Of a stretch of DNA of 64,000 nucleotides, positions 51,333 through 59,828 are shown piece by piece. The stretch is from JACDAV01 sp964626755 (lineage in GTDB: Bacteria; Chloroflexota; Limnocylindria; Limnocylindrales; CSP1-4), in assembly GCA_964626755.1 (NCBI GenBank), contig CAZVGO010000017.1:24656-88655 (forward strand), written 5' to 3'. Numbering within the stretch: the stretch's first letter is position 1; each line of letters opens with the position of its first letter. The notes beneath the pieces are model-generated. The model had not been told where the DNA came from. It saw only the letters and a list, made by a program, of their open reading frames with translations, and did not search any database. Made by a program: the position numbers and the translations under genes.

Positions 51333-53000
51333 TCACTTGAGGTCGGCGAGGATCTCCCCGGCGGCGCGGACTCCGGTGATAGCCCCGCCCTCCATCCAGC
51401 CCTGGAAGTCGACCGACGTGTGCTCGCCGGCGAAGTGGACGTTGCCCTGGCGGAGGCCCTCCGCGCCGCCGATCGTCGAGTACTGGCCGACCTGCCAGAA
51501 CGAGTACGAGCAGTTGAAGTTCGGGTCGAGGTGGGGGAGCGAGAGCGTGGCCTTGCTGCCGGCGCCCTGCCAGGCCGCCGTGAGGCCCGGCATGACTGGC
51601 TCGATCTGGCCGAGGAACTTCGTCGCGGCCGCAACGACTTCTGCGCTGGTCTGATCGGACCGGGCCGTCGATGCCGCGATCGAGTCGGTCACGTCGCCGC
51701 CGGTGTAGTCGACCAGGATGCCCTTCGGCAGACCGCCCTGCGACCGGGTCACGTCCCAGGTGTTCTGGAAGCCCGTGTCGGCGTAGACGTTGCCGTTGCT
51801 GATCCCGGGCCACGGGTGGGGCGCGGTCGTATTCCACACGCGCGTCGCGAACTGGAGGTGGAGCTTCCCGTTGTGGCTCCGACCGAGCGTCTCGATCGCG
51901 CGCGTCTTCAGCTCGTTGAAACCGGCCTTCCGGTAATCGAGGTCACGGAGGACTGCGAACGGAAGTGCCAGGACGACGTGATCTGCCGTGATCGTGGTCG
52001 ATCGCAGGCCCGTGTCGAACTTCAGCGCGTAGGCCGAGCCGGACCGGGCGATCGAGGTCAGCCTCATCCCCGTTTGGATCGCATCCGCCCGGAGCGACCG
52101 GAGATGGGCGGCAATCCGGTCTGGCAGCTGGTCGTTGCCGCCACGGATGTGGTACCGCTCGTCCGACCCGCCGAACATCGCGAAGTTCCCGGGGGAGGCG
52201 TTGTAGCCGAGCAGATAGCAGAGGTTGAGCGACGACTGGTCGGTCGTCTCGGCCCCGAACTCGATGTTGTAGGCGACGTCGAGGAGCTGGCCAAGCGGCG
52301 AGTCGTGGCCGCCGGGCACCCGCGTCTCGATCCAGTCGTAGATGCTCGTGTTGTCGAGGATGACCCCCGCGTCCGTGTGGATGTCGAAGGTCGTGGGGTA
52401 CGACGCCGCATGGACGTCCGTCTGGAGCGCGTGGTGAACGGGCTGGAAGTCGATGTCGGCCTGCTTCTTCGTGTAGTAGCTGCCGAAGAAGAAGTACGTG
52501 TCCTCCGAGCTGTTCGGCTCGCCGGCGAACATGTCGTCGAGCGGGAGCTTGAACCGCTGGGCGAGGAACCGGACGGTCTTGTGCCCTGTGTCGATGAGCT
52601 CGCCGCCCCATTCGCTCACCTGGCCGCCCCACGACGTCGTATCGGATTGCATCCGGCCGCCGATCCGGCCCGAGGACTCGTAAATCGTCGACCCGACGCC
52701 CTTGTCGGCGAGGGTCAGCGCGGTCGTTAGCCCGGCGATCCCGCCGCCGACGATCGCGATTCGCGGAGCCGCGCCGCGGACGGCGACGGCCGGCCCGCCC
52801 AGGGCGAGGGCCGAGCCTGCGGCCGTGGCGCCGGCCAGGAATCGTCGCCGCGAGACCCGTGGACCGCCGCGCTCGACGGCCGCGGCGCGGGCCTCGGCCC
52901 CGCGGGCACGGAGCTCGGCCGGCGACACACCCAGCCTCTCGGCGGCCCGGTGCTCGGCGGCCAGCCGCTGGATTGAACGCATCAGTGACGTGCGAGCCAT
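51333..53000 (-). CDS. Tat-exported FAD-dependent amine oxidase
   Basis: 555 residues from ATG 53000, preceded by GGAGGAG. A long N-terminal region carries a twin-arginine signal (SRRRFLAGATAAGSALALGG, about residues 50-70). The flavin monooxidase/amine oxidase fold begins APRIAIVGGGIAGLTTALTL with the acidic FAD residue in TIYESSGRIGGRMQSD. The second FAD segment is VHFAGEHTSVDFQGWMEGGAITGVRAA at the C-terminus. Exported flavoproteins of this type oxidise amines or L-amino acids; the substrate is not evident. Confidence 0.88.
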   Translation of the reverse strand: MARTSLMRSIQRLAAEHRAAERLGVSPAELRARGAEARAAAVERGGPRVSRRRFLAGATAAGSALALGGPAVAVRGAAPRIAIVGGGIAGLTTALTLADKGVGSTIYESSGRIGGRMQSDTTSWGGQVSEWGGELIDTGHKTVRFLAQRFKLPLDDMFAGEPNSSEDTYFFFGSYYTKKQADIDFQPVHHALQTDVHAASYPTTFDIHTDAGVILDNTSIYDWIETRVPGGHDSPLGQLLDVAYNIEFGAETTDQSSLNLCYLLGYNASPGNFAMFGGSDERYHIRGGNDQLPDRIAAHLRSLRADAIQTGMRLTSIARSGSAYALKFDTGLRSTTITADHVVLALPFAVLRDLDYRKAGFNELKTRAIETLGRSHNGKLHLQFATRVWNTTAPHPWPGISNGNVYADTGFQNTWDVTRSQGGLPKGILVDYTGGDVTDSIAASTARSDQTSAEVVAAATKFLGQIEPVMPGLTAAWQGAGSKATLSLPHLDPNFNCSYSFWQVGQYSTIGGAEGLRQGNVHFAGEHTSVDFQGWMEGGAITGVRAAGEILADLK

Positions 53001-53124
53001 CGGAACTCCTCCCGGCGCGGCGCGTCGCCGCCGACCCCTCCCGCCGCACGGCCTCCCTGTGCGGTCCAGCGTGACGATACGCCGCCCCGCCGGTCATCGC
53101 CACCAGGTTCGGCGTGGTGGCTCG

Positions 53125-53130
53125 TAGAAT
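53125..53130 (+). promoter_or_regulatory. -10 hexamer TAGAAT for the MBOAT gene
   Basis: TAGAAT ends 9 bases before ATG 53140. Confidence 0.45.
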
Positions 53131-53139
53131 TCGGCCCGC

Positions 53140-54570
53140 ATGGTCTTCTCATCCGTCACGTTCCTGTTCTTCTTCCTGCCCGCCGTCATCACCCTCTACT
53201 ACCTGGTCCCGCGGGCCGCCCGCAACGGGCTCCTCCTCGTAGCCAGCCTCGTCTTCTACACCTGGGGCACCGGCGCCCTCGTCCTGGCGCTGATCGCGTC
53301 GATCGCGGCGAACTACGTCCTCGGCCTGTGGATCGAGCGGTTCGTCGAGGGCGGGGAGCGCCGGCGGGCTCAGGTCGTTCTCGCCGTCGCGGTGCTGCTG
53401 AACGTCGCGCTCTTCGGCTGGTTCAAGTACGCGAACTTCGCCGTCGCGACGTTCAACGGCGCGCTCGGAGCAGTGGGGGAGGCCGGGATCCCGTGGACGA
53501 CGATCGTCCTGCCGATCGGGATCTCGTTCTACACGTTCCACTCGCTCAGCTACCTGATCGACGTCTACCGCGGCGTCGCGCGCCACCTGACGAGCATCGT
53601 CGACTTCGCGCTCTACATCTCCCTCTTTCCGCAGCTCGTCGCCGGCCCGATCGTCCGGTTCCACGAGATCCGCGACCAGCTCGTCGAGCGGGTCGAGACG
53701 AGCGGGCTGTTCGCGGCCGGCGTCTACCGCTTCGCCCACGGGCTGGCGAAGAAGACGATCATCGCCGACACCGTGGCCCCGGTCGCCACGGCCGCGTTCG
53801 CGACCGCACCGGCCGACCTGAACACGCTCACGGCGGTCGTCGGCGTCGTCGCCTACTCGGTCCAGCTCTACTTCGACTTCAGCGGCTACTCGGACATGGC
53901 GCTCGGCCTCGCCCAGATGTTCGGGATCCACCTGCCCGAGAACTTCAACCGGCCGTACGGGGCGCGGTCGGTGACCGAGTTCTGGCGGCGCTGGCACATG
54001 TCGCTGTCGCGCTGGTTCCGCGACTACCTGTACATCCCGCTCGGCGGCAACCGCGGCTCGAGCCTCGCGACGTATCGCAACCTGGTGATCGTGTTCCTCA
54101 TCGTCGGCCTGTGGCACGGCGCGAACTGGACGTTCATCCTGTGGGGCGCCTATCACGGAGTGCTGCTCCTGGTCGAGCGTGCGACGGGGATCGGGCGGGA
54201 CCCGACACGGATGGACCGCGACCTCATCGGCCAGGCGCGGACGCTCGGGCTCGTCGTCTTCGGCTGGATCCTCTTCCGGTCGCCGGACCTGCCCTACGCG
54301 TTCGGCTACATCGCGGCCCTCGGCCGGCCGTCCGGCGGCCTCGTGCCCGAGGTCGCGGCCGCGCTCGACCCGCTGGCGCTGCTGTGCCTGGGCCTCGGGG
54401 TCGCGTCGGTCCTCCTGCCGCGGGACTGGGTGACCGGCGTCCGGCTCGAGCACGCGCCGACCTGGCCCCGCCGGGCCCTCCGGGTCGCGACCCTCACCGT
54501 CGTCCTGCCGCTCGCGGTCGCCTTTATGATCGCCGGGACGTTCAGCCCGTTCCTCTATTTCCAGTTCTGA
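53140..54570 (+). CDS. MBOAT-family O-acyltransferase (AlgI-like)
   Basis: 476 residues with about 10-11 membrane segments. Family signatures: MVFSSVTFLFFFLPAV, PIGISFYTFHSLSYLIDVYRG, PQLVAGPIVRFHEI, LYFDFSGYSDMALGLAQMFG, the FWRRWHMSLSRWFRDYLYIPLGGNRG block and the catalytic His in VGLWHGANWTF. Such proteins pass acyl groups across the membrane for O-acetylation of polysaccharide or wall polymers. The next gene encodes an AlgX/AlgJ-like partner four bases downstream. Confidence 0.93.
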   Translation: MVFSSVTFLFFFLPAVITLYYLVPRAARNGLLLVASLVFYTWGTGALVLALIASIAANYVLGLWIERFVEGGERRRAQVVLAVAVLLNVALFGWFKYANFAVATFNGALGAVGEAGIPWTTIVLPIGISFYTFHSLSYLIDVYRGVARHLTSIVDFALYISLFPQLVAGPIVRFHEIRDQLVERVETSGLFAAGVYRFAHGLAKKTIIADTVAPVATAAFATAPADLNTLTAVVGVVAYSVQLYFDFSGYSDMALGLAQMFGIHLPENFNRPYGARSVTEFWRRWHMSLSRWFRDYLYIPLGGNRGSSLATYRNLVIVFLIVGLWHGANWTFILWGAYHGVLLLVERATGIGRDPTRMDRDLIGQARTLGLVVFGWILFRSPDLPYAFGYIAALGRPSGGLVPEVAAALDPLALLCLGLGVASVLLPRDWVTGVRLEHAPTWPRRALRVATLTVVLPLAVAFMIAGTFSPFLYFQF

Positions 54571-54574
54571 GCCG

Positions 54575-55723
54575 ATGCAAGACCGCGTTCCTGTCCCGCG
54601 CCGCGCCGGGTCGTGGCTCGACGTGCTCGTCTCGATCGGGTTCGTCCTCGGGCTCTTCGTGCCGGGGATCGCCCTCGCCGCCGGGTTCCGGCCCGCCCTG
54701 ATCGAGAACCGGGATCCGGCGCCGGTTCCCCGGGTGGGGGTCGATGCCGTCGCCGACGGCTCGTTCTTCGCGGCCCTCGATCGGTTCGTGACCGACAACT
54801 TCCCGCTCCGGCGGCAAGCCGTGGCCGTGCAGGCGGTGATCGACCACCGCGTGCTCGGCGGGACGACGAGCGCGAACGTGATGCGCGGCACCGGCGACTG
54901 GCTCTTCATCACTGGCGAGCTGCGGCCGCGCTGCGACTTCGACGTGGACACGCTCCTCGCCCGCGTCGACGAGGCGGCCGCCGCGCTCGAGCGGGCAGGG
55001 AAGGCGTTCCGCTACGTCGTCGTCCCCGACAAGCACAGCATCTACCCGGAGTTCGTCCTGCCCGGATCGAATGCCGGGTCCTGCACCGGCGCGGCGCGCG
55101 AGCGCCTGAAGGCCGGCCTCCAGGCCCGGCCCGGCGTCGCGATCGAGCTATGGACCGGGCTGCTGGCCGAGAAGGCGCGCGACCCGGGCCTGCCCCTGTA
55201 CTACGTCCAGGACGGCCACTGGTCGACGCTCGGGGCAACCATCGGGATCCGCGCCGTGGTCGAGTCGCTGGCGCCCGGGACGTGGGATGACGCCGAGGTC
55301 GTCGTCGGGGGCGAGCAGCGCCACTCGTCGGACCTCGCCAGGCTGATCGGCCTGCCGCGGATCGAGGTCGTGCCGCGCGTCCAGATGCGGCCCGGGGTGA
55401 CGGTCGAGAAGCAGGTCATCGAGCCGGGCGTCGACATCACCAACTCGCGCGACCTCGCGTGGTTCACCGTCCGGACCGACCGCCCGCTCGTGCCCGGCCG
55501 CACACTCATCGTGTACGACAGCTTCTTCGCGACCCAGATGGCCTACGTCGTGCCGTGGTTCGAGGAGAGCGTCTGGGTTCACGAGGGCGATCTCTTCAAT
55601 CTCCCCGAGATCGCGACCGTCCTGCCCGAGTTCGACAGCATCGTGTTCCAGCGCATCGAGCGCTCGGCCTTGTTCACCGATCCGGCGTCGGACCTCCGGA
55701 CGATCATCGCGGGGCTCGACTGA
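54575..55723 (+). CDS. AlgX/AlgJ-like SGNH-type acetyltransferase partner
   Basis: 382 residues from ATG 54575. An N-terminal membrane anchor (about 17-38) is followed by an extracytoplasmic SGNH-like domain. NFPLRRQAVAVQAVIDHRVLGG and NVMRGTGDWLFITGE are typical of the AlgX/AlgJ N-region. The catalytic Asp-His pair is in YYVQDGHWSTLGA and the nucleophile Ser in LIVYDSFFATQM. With AlgI-like proteins these transfer acetyl groups to exopolysaccharide. No polysaccharide synthesis genes are nearby, so the acceptor is unknown. Confidence 0.88.
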   Translation: MQDRVPVPRRAGSWLDVLVSIGFVLGLFVPGIALAAGFRPALIENRDPAPVPRVGVDAVADGSFFAALDRFVTDNFPLRRQAVAVQAVIDHRVLGGTTSANVMRGTGDWLFITGELRPRCDFDVDTLLARVDEAAAALERAGKAFRYVVVPDKHSIYPEFVLPGSNAGSCTGAARERLKAGLQARPGVAIELWTGLLAEKARDPGLPLYYVQDGHWSTLGATIGIRAVVESLAPGTWDDAEVVVGGEQRHSSDLARLIGLPRIEVVPRVQMRPGVTVEKQVIEPGVDITNSRDLAWFTVRTDRPLVPGRTLIVYDSFFATQMAYVVPWFEESVWVHEGDLFNLPEIATVLPEFDSIVFQRIERSALFTDPASDLRTIIAGLD

Positions 55724-55893
55724 GCGCTCAGCCGCGGCTCAGAAGTCGCGGCGGCCCTCGAAGTCGAGTGACTCGAACGCCATGGCAGGGATAGTCTGCA
55801 GCCTGTGGGGCGGGCGGGGCCGTCCAGGGGGGCGTGACATCGGGCCACGGCAACCGTCTCACCTGCCTACCGTCGCATCGAGGAGGGGCACTC

Positions 55894-56169
55894 ATGCTCA
55901 AGCTCGTGTTCTGGGCCGTGGCAGTGGCCGTCGGAGCCTACCTCGGCTACACGATCGGGTTGAACATCGACGACACCGGCATTGCCTTCTTCAACGTGAT
56001 CGTCGCGGCCTTCCTGGCGGTCGCGATCCTCGTCGTACTGGCCGTGTTCGCAATTCTCGCGCGCGGTCGTCCGGCGTCGCAGGCGGCCACCGTCGCCGGC
56101 ATTCTGCTCGTCGTGGGCGTGGGGATCGGCTGGGCGATCACGTTGGTCCTGGGGCCCAGCACGGCCTAG
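55894..56169 (+). CDS. Small three-helix membrane protein
   Basis: 91 residues from ATG 55894, with AGGAGGGG 5 bases upstream; an earlier in-frame start at 55834 lacks such a site. Three hydrophobic segments: LVFWAVAVAVGAYLGYTIGL, a central VAAFLAVAILVVLAVFAI, and AATVAGILLVVGVGIGWAI. No family recognised. It lies three bases before the alditol-oxidase-like gene and may share its transcript. Confidence 0.65.
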   Translation: MLKLVFWAVAVAVGAYLGYTIGLNIDDTGIAFFNVIVAAFLAVAILVVLAVFAILARGRPASQAATVAGILLVVGVGIGWAITLVLGPSTA

Positions 56170-56171
56170 CC

Positions 56172-57461
56172 ATGTCGTTGGCCGGATCGCCCGCTACGGG
56201 CCTGACGAACTGGGCGGGGAACCACGTCTACCGCGCCCGAATGATCCATGAGCCCGAGTCGATCGAGCAGGTCCAGGAGATCGTCAGGACCGCCCCGTCC
56301 CTCAGGGTGCTCGGGACCCGGCACTCGTTCAACGACATCGCCGACACCACGGGCGACCTGCTCTCACTGCGCAGGATGCCGCGCGTTTTCGATCTCGATA
56401 GGGGAGCCGGCACGGTCACGGTCGATGGGGGAGTCCGCTACGGAGAGCTGTGCGGCCCGCTCGACGCCGCCGGCTTCGCCCTCCACAGCCTCGCCTCGCT
56501 TCCGCACATCTCGGTGGCCGGCGCCTGCGCGACCGCGACCCACGGCTCGGGCGACCGCATCGGGAACCTGGCGACGGCCGTCACGGCGCTCGAGGTGGTC
56601 ACAGCCGACGGTGAGAAGACGGTATTTGCCCGCGATCGCGATGCCGAGGCGTTCAATGGCGCCGTGGTGGCCCTCGGGGGCCTCGGCGTGGTCACGTCGC
56701 TCACGCTCGAGCTCCAGCCGACGTTCCGGATGCGCCAGGACGTCTACGAGGATCTTCCGCTCGAACGCGCCGTCGAGCACTTCGACGAGGTCACGGCCAG
56801 TGCTGACAGCGTGAGTCTCTTTACCGAGTGGCGCGAACCGCTGTTCGAACAGGTCTGGCTCAAGAGCCGCGTCGCGGAGCGCGACGGCTTCGCACCACGA
56901 CCGGGCCCGTTCGGTGCGAGTCCGGCGACCGTCCCGCGGCACCCGATCCGCCGGATGTCGGCCGACGCCTGCACCGAGCAACTCGGCGTCGCCGGTCCGT
57001 GGCACGAGCGGATGCCGCACTTCCGGATGGAGCACACGCCGAGTGCCGGCGACGAGCTCCAGAGCGAGTACCTGGTGCCACGGCAGCACGCCCCTGACGC
57101 GCTGCTCGCCCTCTCGGCGATTCGCGACCGATTCGCGGCATTGGTCCAGGTCACCGAGGTGCGGACGATCGCGGCCGATGCGCTGTGGATGAGCACGGCC
57201 TTCGGTCGGGCGTCGGTGTCGATCCACTTCACGTGGCTACCGGACTGGGACGGTGTTCGTGCGGTCCTGCCGGTCATCGAAGGTGCTCTCGCGCCCTTCG
57301 AGCCGCGGCCGCACTGGGGCAAGCTGTTCACGATGTCGCCCGAAGCCGTCCGGGCGTCCTACGAGAAGCTGCCGCAGTTCGTCGGGCTTCTCGAGCGGTA
57401 CGACACCGGTGGCAAGTTTCGGAACGTCTTCATGGATCGCTACATCTTCGGCAGCGAATAG
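56172..57461 (+). CDS. Alditol oxidase-like flavoprotein
   Basis: 429 residues. It opens TNWAGNHVYRARMIHEP and has the VAO-type FAD domain: LRVLGTRHSFNDIADTTGDLLSL, VTVDGGVRYGELCGPLDAAGFAL, and SVAGACATATHGSGDRIG, where the His can carry covalent FAD. The C-terminal substrate domain (from about 180) ends HWGKLFTMSPEAVRASYEKLPQF, resembling bacterial alditol/xylitol oxidases and D-arabinono-lactone oxidases. It would oxidise a polyol with oxygen; the substrate is unproven. No ribosome-binding site; it follows the small membrane gene closely. Confidence 0.85.
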   Translation: MSLAGSPATGLTNWAGNHVYRARMIHEPESIEQVQEIVRTAPSLRVLGTRHSFNDIADTTGDLLSLRRMPRVFDLDRGAGTVTVDGGVRYGELCGPLDAAGFALHSLASLPHISVAGACATATHGSGDRIGNLATAVTALEVVTADGEKTVFARDRDAEAFNGAVVALGGLGVVTSLTLELQPTFRMRQDVYEDLPLERAVEHFDEVTASADSVSLFTEWREPLFEQVWLKSRVAERDGFAPRPGPFGASPATVPRHPIRRMSADACTEQLGVAGPWHERMPHFRMEHTPSAGDELQSEYLVPRQHAPDALLALSAIRDRFAALVQVTEVRTIAADALWMSTAFGRASVSIHFTWLPDWDGVRAVLPVIEGALAPFEPRPHWGKLFTMSPEAVRASYEKLPQFVGLLERYDTGGKFRNVFMDRYIFGSE

Positions 57462-57479
57462 GCCCGTCGCATCGAACGC

Positions 57480-58316
57480 CTAGCCAGCGATCAGGCTTTC
57501 CCAGAAGCGCGCGCTTGCACGGAGTAGCTCGGGCGATACCTGGCTACCAGGTCGGAATTGGAAATTGGTGTGCCCCGGTTTCCAGACGCCGCCGAAGGGA
57601 CCGAGCGTCCGCTCCGCCAGTGTCTCGTACGGTGCCATCCGGCCGTCGGGCACGATCTCGTCAAGGCAGGCGCGGAGCGTCGCGAGATAGCCGGGATCGT
57701 GCTCCGCCAGGTAACGGACGGCAGCCTTCTCGCCAGACCACTCCACGGCGCGTAACCGGAAGTACCCGGTCACCAGCTCCTTGACGGCGTAAAGGAGTCG
57801 GATCTGGAGGGCGGTCCGATCCGCGGGATCGGTGCTCGCCGCCAGGCGCCTGTTGTGGGCGAGGTCGTAGTTGAGCGAGAACCACGTCTCGTGCGACCCG
57901 CCCTGTAGATCGGCAACGAGCGGCGCCTCGGCCAACAGCTGGCTGAGCCGTTGGAGTCGGCCGCTCCGGTCGAAGACGATCCTGCCCTGGGCGACCCAAC
58001 GCGCCAGCCGCGCCGGCCAGGCGTCGGCGCCTGGCCGGGCCCCGGACAGAAGACCCTCGACTTCGGCGACGGTGGCGAACAGGAGGTCGGTCAGTCGGCC
58101 ATCGACTGTCGTAAGCCCGACGAGCAGTGGCAACTCCGGCTCGTCGATGATGACGACGACGTCGTAGTCACTGTTCGGTCTCAGTGCACTCGTGCCGGTC
58201 GATCCGACGAACACGATGCCGTCGACGGACTCTCGACGAGAGAGCCGAGCAACCAGGGCTTCAAGGTCCAACCTTGCCTCAGTTGGAAAGCGCCGAACGG
58301 ATCCGCTGCGCGGCAT
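57480..58316 (-). CDS. Nucleotidyltransferase-domain protein
   Basis: 278 residues from ATG 58316, which has GGAGG 7 bases upstream and overlaps the HIT gene by 38 bases. The pol-beta-type motif is complete: GSTGTSALRPNSDYDVVVI (G-S-x-n-D-x-D). A helical C-terminal domain (ALQIRLLYAVKELVTGYFRL) follows, as in kanamycin-type or MNT-like nucleotidyltransferases with a linked helical region. The substrate is unknown; antibiotic or nucleotide modification are options. Confidence 0.78.
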   Translation of the reverse strand: MPRSGSVRRFPTEARLDLEALVARLSRRESVDGIVFVGSTGTSALRPNSDYDVVVIIDEPELPLLVGLTTVDGRLTDLLFATVAEVEGLLSGARPGADAWPARLARWVAQGRIVFDRSGRLQRLSQLLAEAPLVADLQGGSHETWFSLNYDLAHNRRLAASTDPADRTALQIRLLYAVKELVTGYFRLRAVEWSGEKAAVRYLAEHDPGYLATLRACLDEIVPDGRMAPYETLAERTLGPFGGVWKPGHTNFQFRPGSQVSPELLRASARFWESLIAG

Positions 58317-58707
58317 CCTCTGCCTCCGCCACGCTGCAGGCCCATCGTTCCGAAAACAGCGCCGGGACCAGATCGGGTCCGAGCCCGGGCATGTCCGCGT
58401 ACCGCGGCAGCAGGTGGAAGTGGAGGTGATGGACCGTTTCCGCGAAGGAGCAGACGTAGATGCGCTCTGTTCCCAGAGCGGTGCGCATCGCCGCGAGGAG
58501 CCTCTGGGCGGCAATTCCGAGTGTCCCGGCCTCGCTGGGCAAAAGGTCCGCCAGCTCGTGGACGTGTCGCTTGGGCTTCAGGACGACGTAGCCGCGGATC
58601 AGCCGGGTCACCCCGTGGTCGGCGAGCCAGTGGCTGTCCTGATAGATGGTCCCGCCTGGCGCTGGCTGCCTGCCGGCGTTGACCTCGCACGCGAAGCACT
58701 CTGTCAT
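58279..58707 (-). CDS. HIT-family hydrolase
   Basis: 142 residues from ATG 58707. N-terminal CFACEV resembles the Cys pair of HIT proteins; GYVVLKPKRHVHELADL and the histidine triad HHLHFHLLPR are intact. HIT proteins hydrolyse nucleotide phosphoramidates or dinucleoside polyphosphates. The ATG is 7 bases downstream of TAGACT, so probably leaderless. It overlaps the nucleotidyltransferase downstream, and the pair may act on the same nucleotide substrate (inference). Confidence 0.85.
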   Translation of the reverse strand: MTECFACEVNAGRQPAPGGTIYQDSHWLADHGVTRLIRGYVVLKPKRHVHELADLLPSEAGTLGIAAQRLLAAMRTALGTERIYVCSFAETVHHLHFHLLPRYADMPGLGPDLVPALFSERWACSVAEAEDAAQRIRSALSN

Positions 58708-58714
58708 GCCGATG

Positions 58715-58758
58715 AGTCTAGCGGCGCGAACTGACCGATCTCGCGTCCCGGCTAAACT
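58715..58758. promoter_or_regulatory. Divergent -10 hexamers for the HIT and SRPBCC transcripts
   Basis: TAGACT (58715-58720, minus) is 7 bases before ATG 58707. TAAACT (58753-58758, plus) is 6 bases before ATG 58765. Their upstream regions face each other across 32 bases, so the -35 zones overlap. Confidence 0.45.
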
Positions 58759-58764
58759 GCGCCC

Positions 58765-58815
58765 ATGTCTAACGCTCTGGTTCCGTCTGAGCAGACCGCC
58801 CGACATGCGCTTTGA
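58765..58815 (+). CDS. Leaderless 16-codon upstream ORF overlapping the SRPBCC gene
   Basis: The frame reads MSNALVPSEQTARHAL and stops at 58813-58815, 8 bases inside the next gene's start region (ATG 58805) in another frame. The ATG lies 6 bases after a TAAACT hexamer. The downstream ATG has no ribosome-binding site, so reinitiation after this mini-ORF is plausible. Confidence 0.4.
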   Translation: MSNALVPSEQTARHAL

Positions 58816-59227
58816 GAAGTCGATCGATATCGATGCTCCTCAGCAGCGCGTCTGGGACGTGCTCAGCGCCCTCGAGGCCTGGCCGCAGCGCATCGAGACC
58901 GTCGACATCGTCGAGCTCCTGACGCCGGCGCCGATCACCACAGGCAGCCGCGTGCGGCTCAGGCAGCCGAAGCTACCCGAGGGCACCTGGGACATCACGG
59001 TCTGGGATGCGCCGTCCTACTTCGAGTGGACGCAGAAGACGGGCGGCACCACCAGCGTCGCCGGCCACCGCGTCGAAGCGCTGGGAGAGGGCCGGGCACG
59101 TCTCACGCTGACACTCGACATGCGCGGCTTCCTCATCCCGATCATCGCCCTGTTCTACAAGAAGCTGACCAACCGCTACATGAACCTCGAAGCCGAGGGC
59201 ATGAAGCGGGCAGCCGAATCGGCCTAG
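58805..59227 (+). CDS. SRPBCC-family protein (polyketide cyclase/dehydrase-like)
   Basis: 140 residues from ATG 58805. MRFEKSIDIDAPQQRVWDVLSALEAWPQRIETV is the standard SRPBCC opening, with beta strands to YFEWTQKTGGTTSVAGHRVEAL and the long C-terminal helix ending LEAEGMKRAAESA. These START-like folds bind hydrophobic ligands; function varies and cannot be assigned. Divergent from the HIT gene. Confidence 0.82.
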   Translation: MRFEKSIDIDAPQQRVWDVLSALEAWPQRIETVDIVELLTPAPITTGSRVRLRQPKLPEGTWDITVWDAPSYFEWTQKTGGTTSVAGHRVEALGEGRARLTLTLDMRGFLIPIIALFYKKLTNRYMNLEAEGMKRAAESA

Positions 59228-59239
59228 GAAACCTGGGTT

Positions 59240-59398
59240 ATGACGCAAACGGTTCCCGACGCCGCGAAGCGGATCGGGAGGAACCCCGTAGACGCGAGCG
59301 ATAGCGTTGCCGTCACGGCGGCGCTGACGGACGGTTTCGAGGTGCTCGGCGGGCGGCGACTGCAGGCCCTGCCGACATCGAGCCAGGTCGCGGCTTGA
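59240..59398 (+). pseudogene. Deleted, fused relic of an antitoxin-PIN toxin pair
   Basis: The 52-codon frame starts MTQTVPDAAKRIGRNP, matching residues 1-16 of the intact antitoxin at 59860 (MALTVPEAARRIGRNP). It then jumps to VDASDSVAVTAALTDGFEVLGGRRL, matching the start of the intact toxin (VVDASVAVLAALTDGFGALGRRRL). The antitoxin C-terminus and most of the toxin, including later acidic residues, are gone. It is a remnant of a second, related toxin-antitoxin copy 600 bp from the intact one. Its stop overlaps the TTG start of the next gene. Confidence 0.75.
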
Positions 59399-59778
59399 AC
59401 ACGTTGGCGGCGGTCCTGTTCGCTGTCGTCACCGCGGGGGTGATCGCGTTCCAGATCGCCCTCGCCCTCGGCGCTCCGTGGGGCGCGTACGCCATGGGCG
59501 GGAAGTATCCCGGGCGGTACCCGCCGGCGATGCGCATCACCGCAATCGCTCAGGCGGTGCTGCTCGGTCTCGCGGTGCTGGTCGTCCTTTCGGACGCGGG
59601 CACCATCGAGCCGTCGGTGTCGCGGTCGTTTCCGTGGCTGATCTGGATTGTGGTCGCGTTCTCGGCCGTCAGCCTCGTGCTCAACGCGCTCACGCCGAGC
59701 GCGGGCGAGCGCCGGATCTGGGTCCCCGTCGCCGTCGTGATGCTCGTGTCCAGCCTCAGCGTGGCCCTGTTCCCGTAA
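59395..59778 (+). CDS. Conserved four-helix membrane protein
   Basis: 127 residues from TTG 59395. Four hydrophobic segments (about 3-28, 47-68, 80-100, 108-125) and the loop GAPWGAYAMGGKYPGRYPPAMRI, which I recall from a widespread uncharacterised bacterial membrane family. No function is known. It is sandwiched between the toxin-antitoxin relic and the intact pair. The TTG overlaps the relic's stop as TTGA, possibly translationally coupled. Confidence 0.7.
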   Translation: MNTLAAVLFAVVTAGVIAFQIALALGAPWGAYAMGGKYPGRYPPAMRITAIAQAVLLGLAVLVVLSDAGTIEPSVSRSFPWLIWIVVAFSAVSLVLNALTPSAGERRIWVPVAVVMLVSSLSVALFP

Positions 59779-59828
59779 CGCCGGTGAGGCGTCTGGAGAC
59801 CGGCCACGGTCGGCGAGAGTGACCTATT

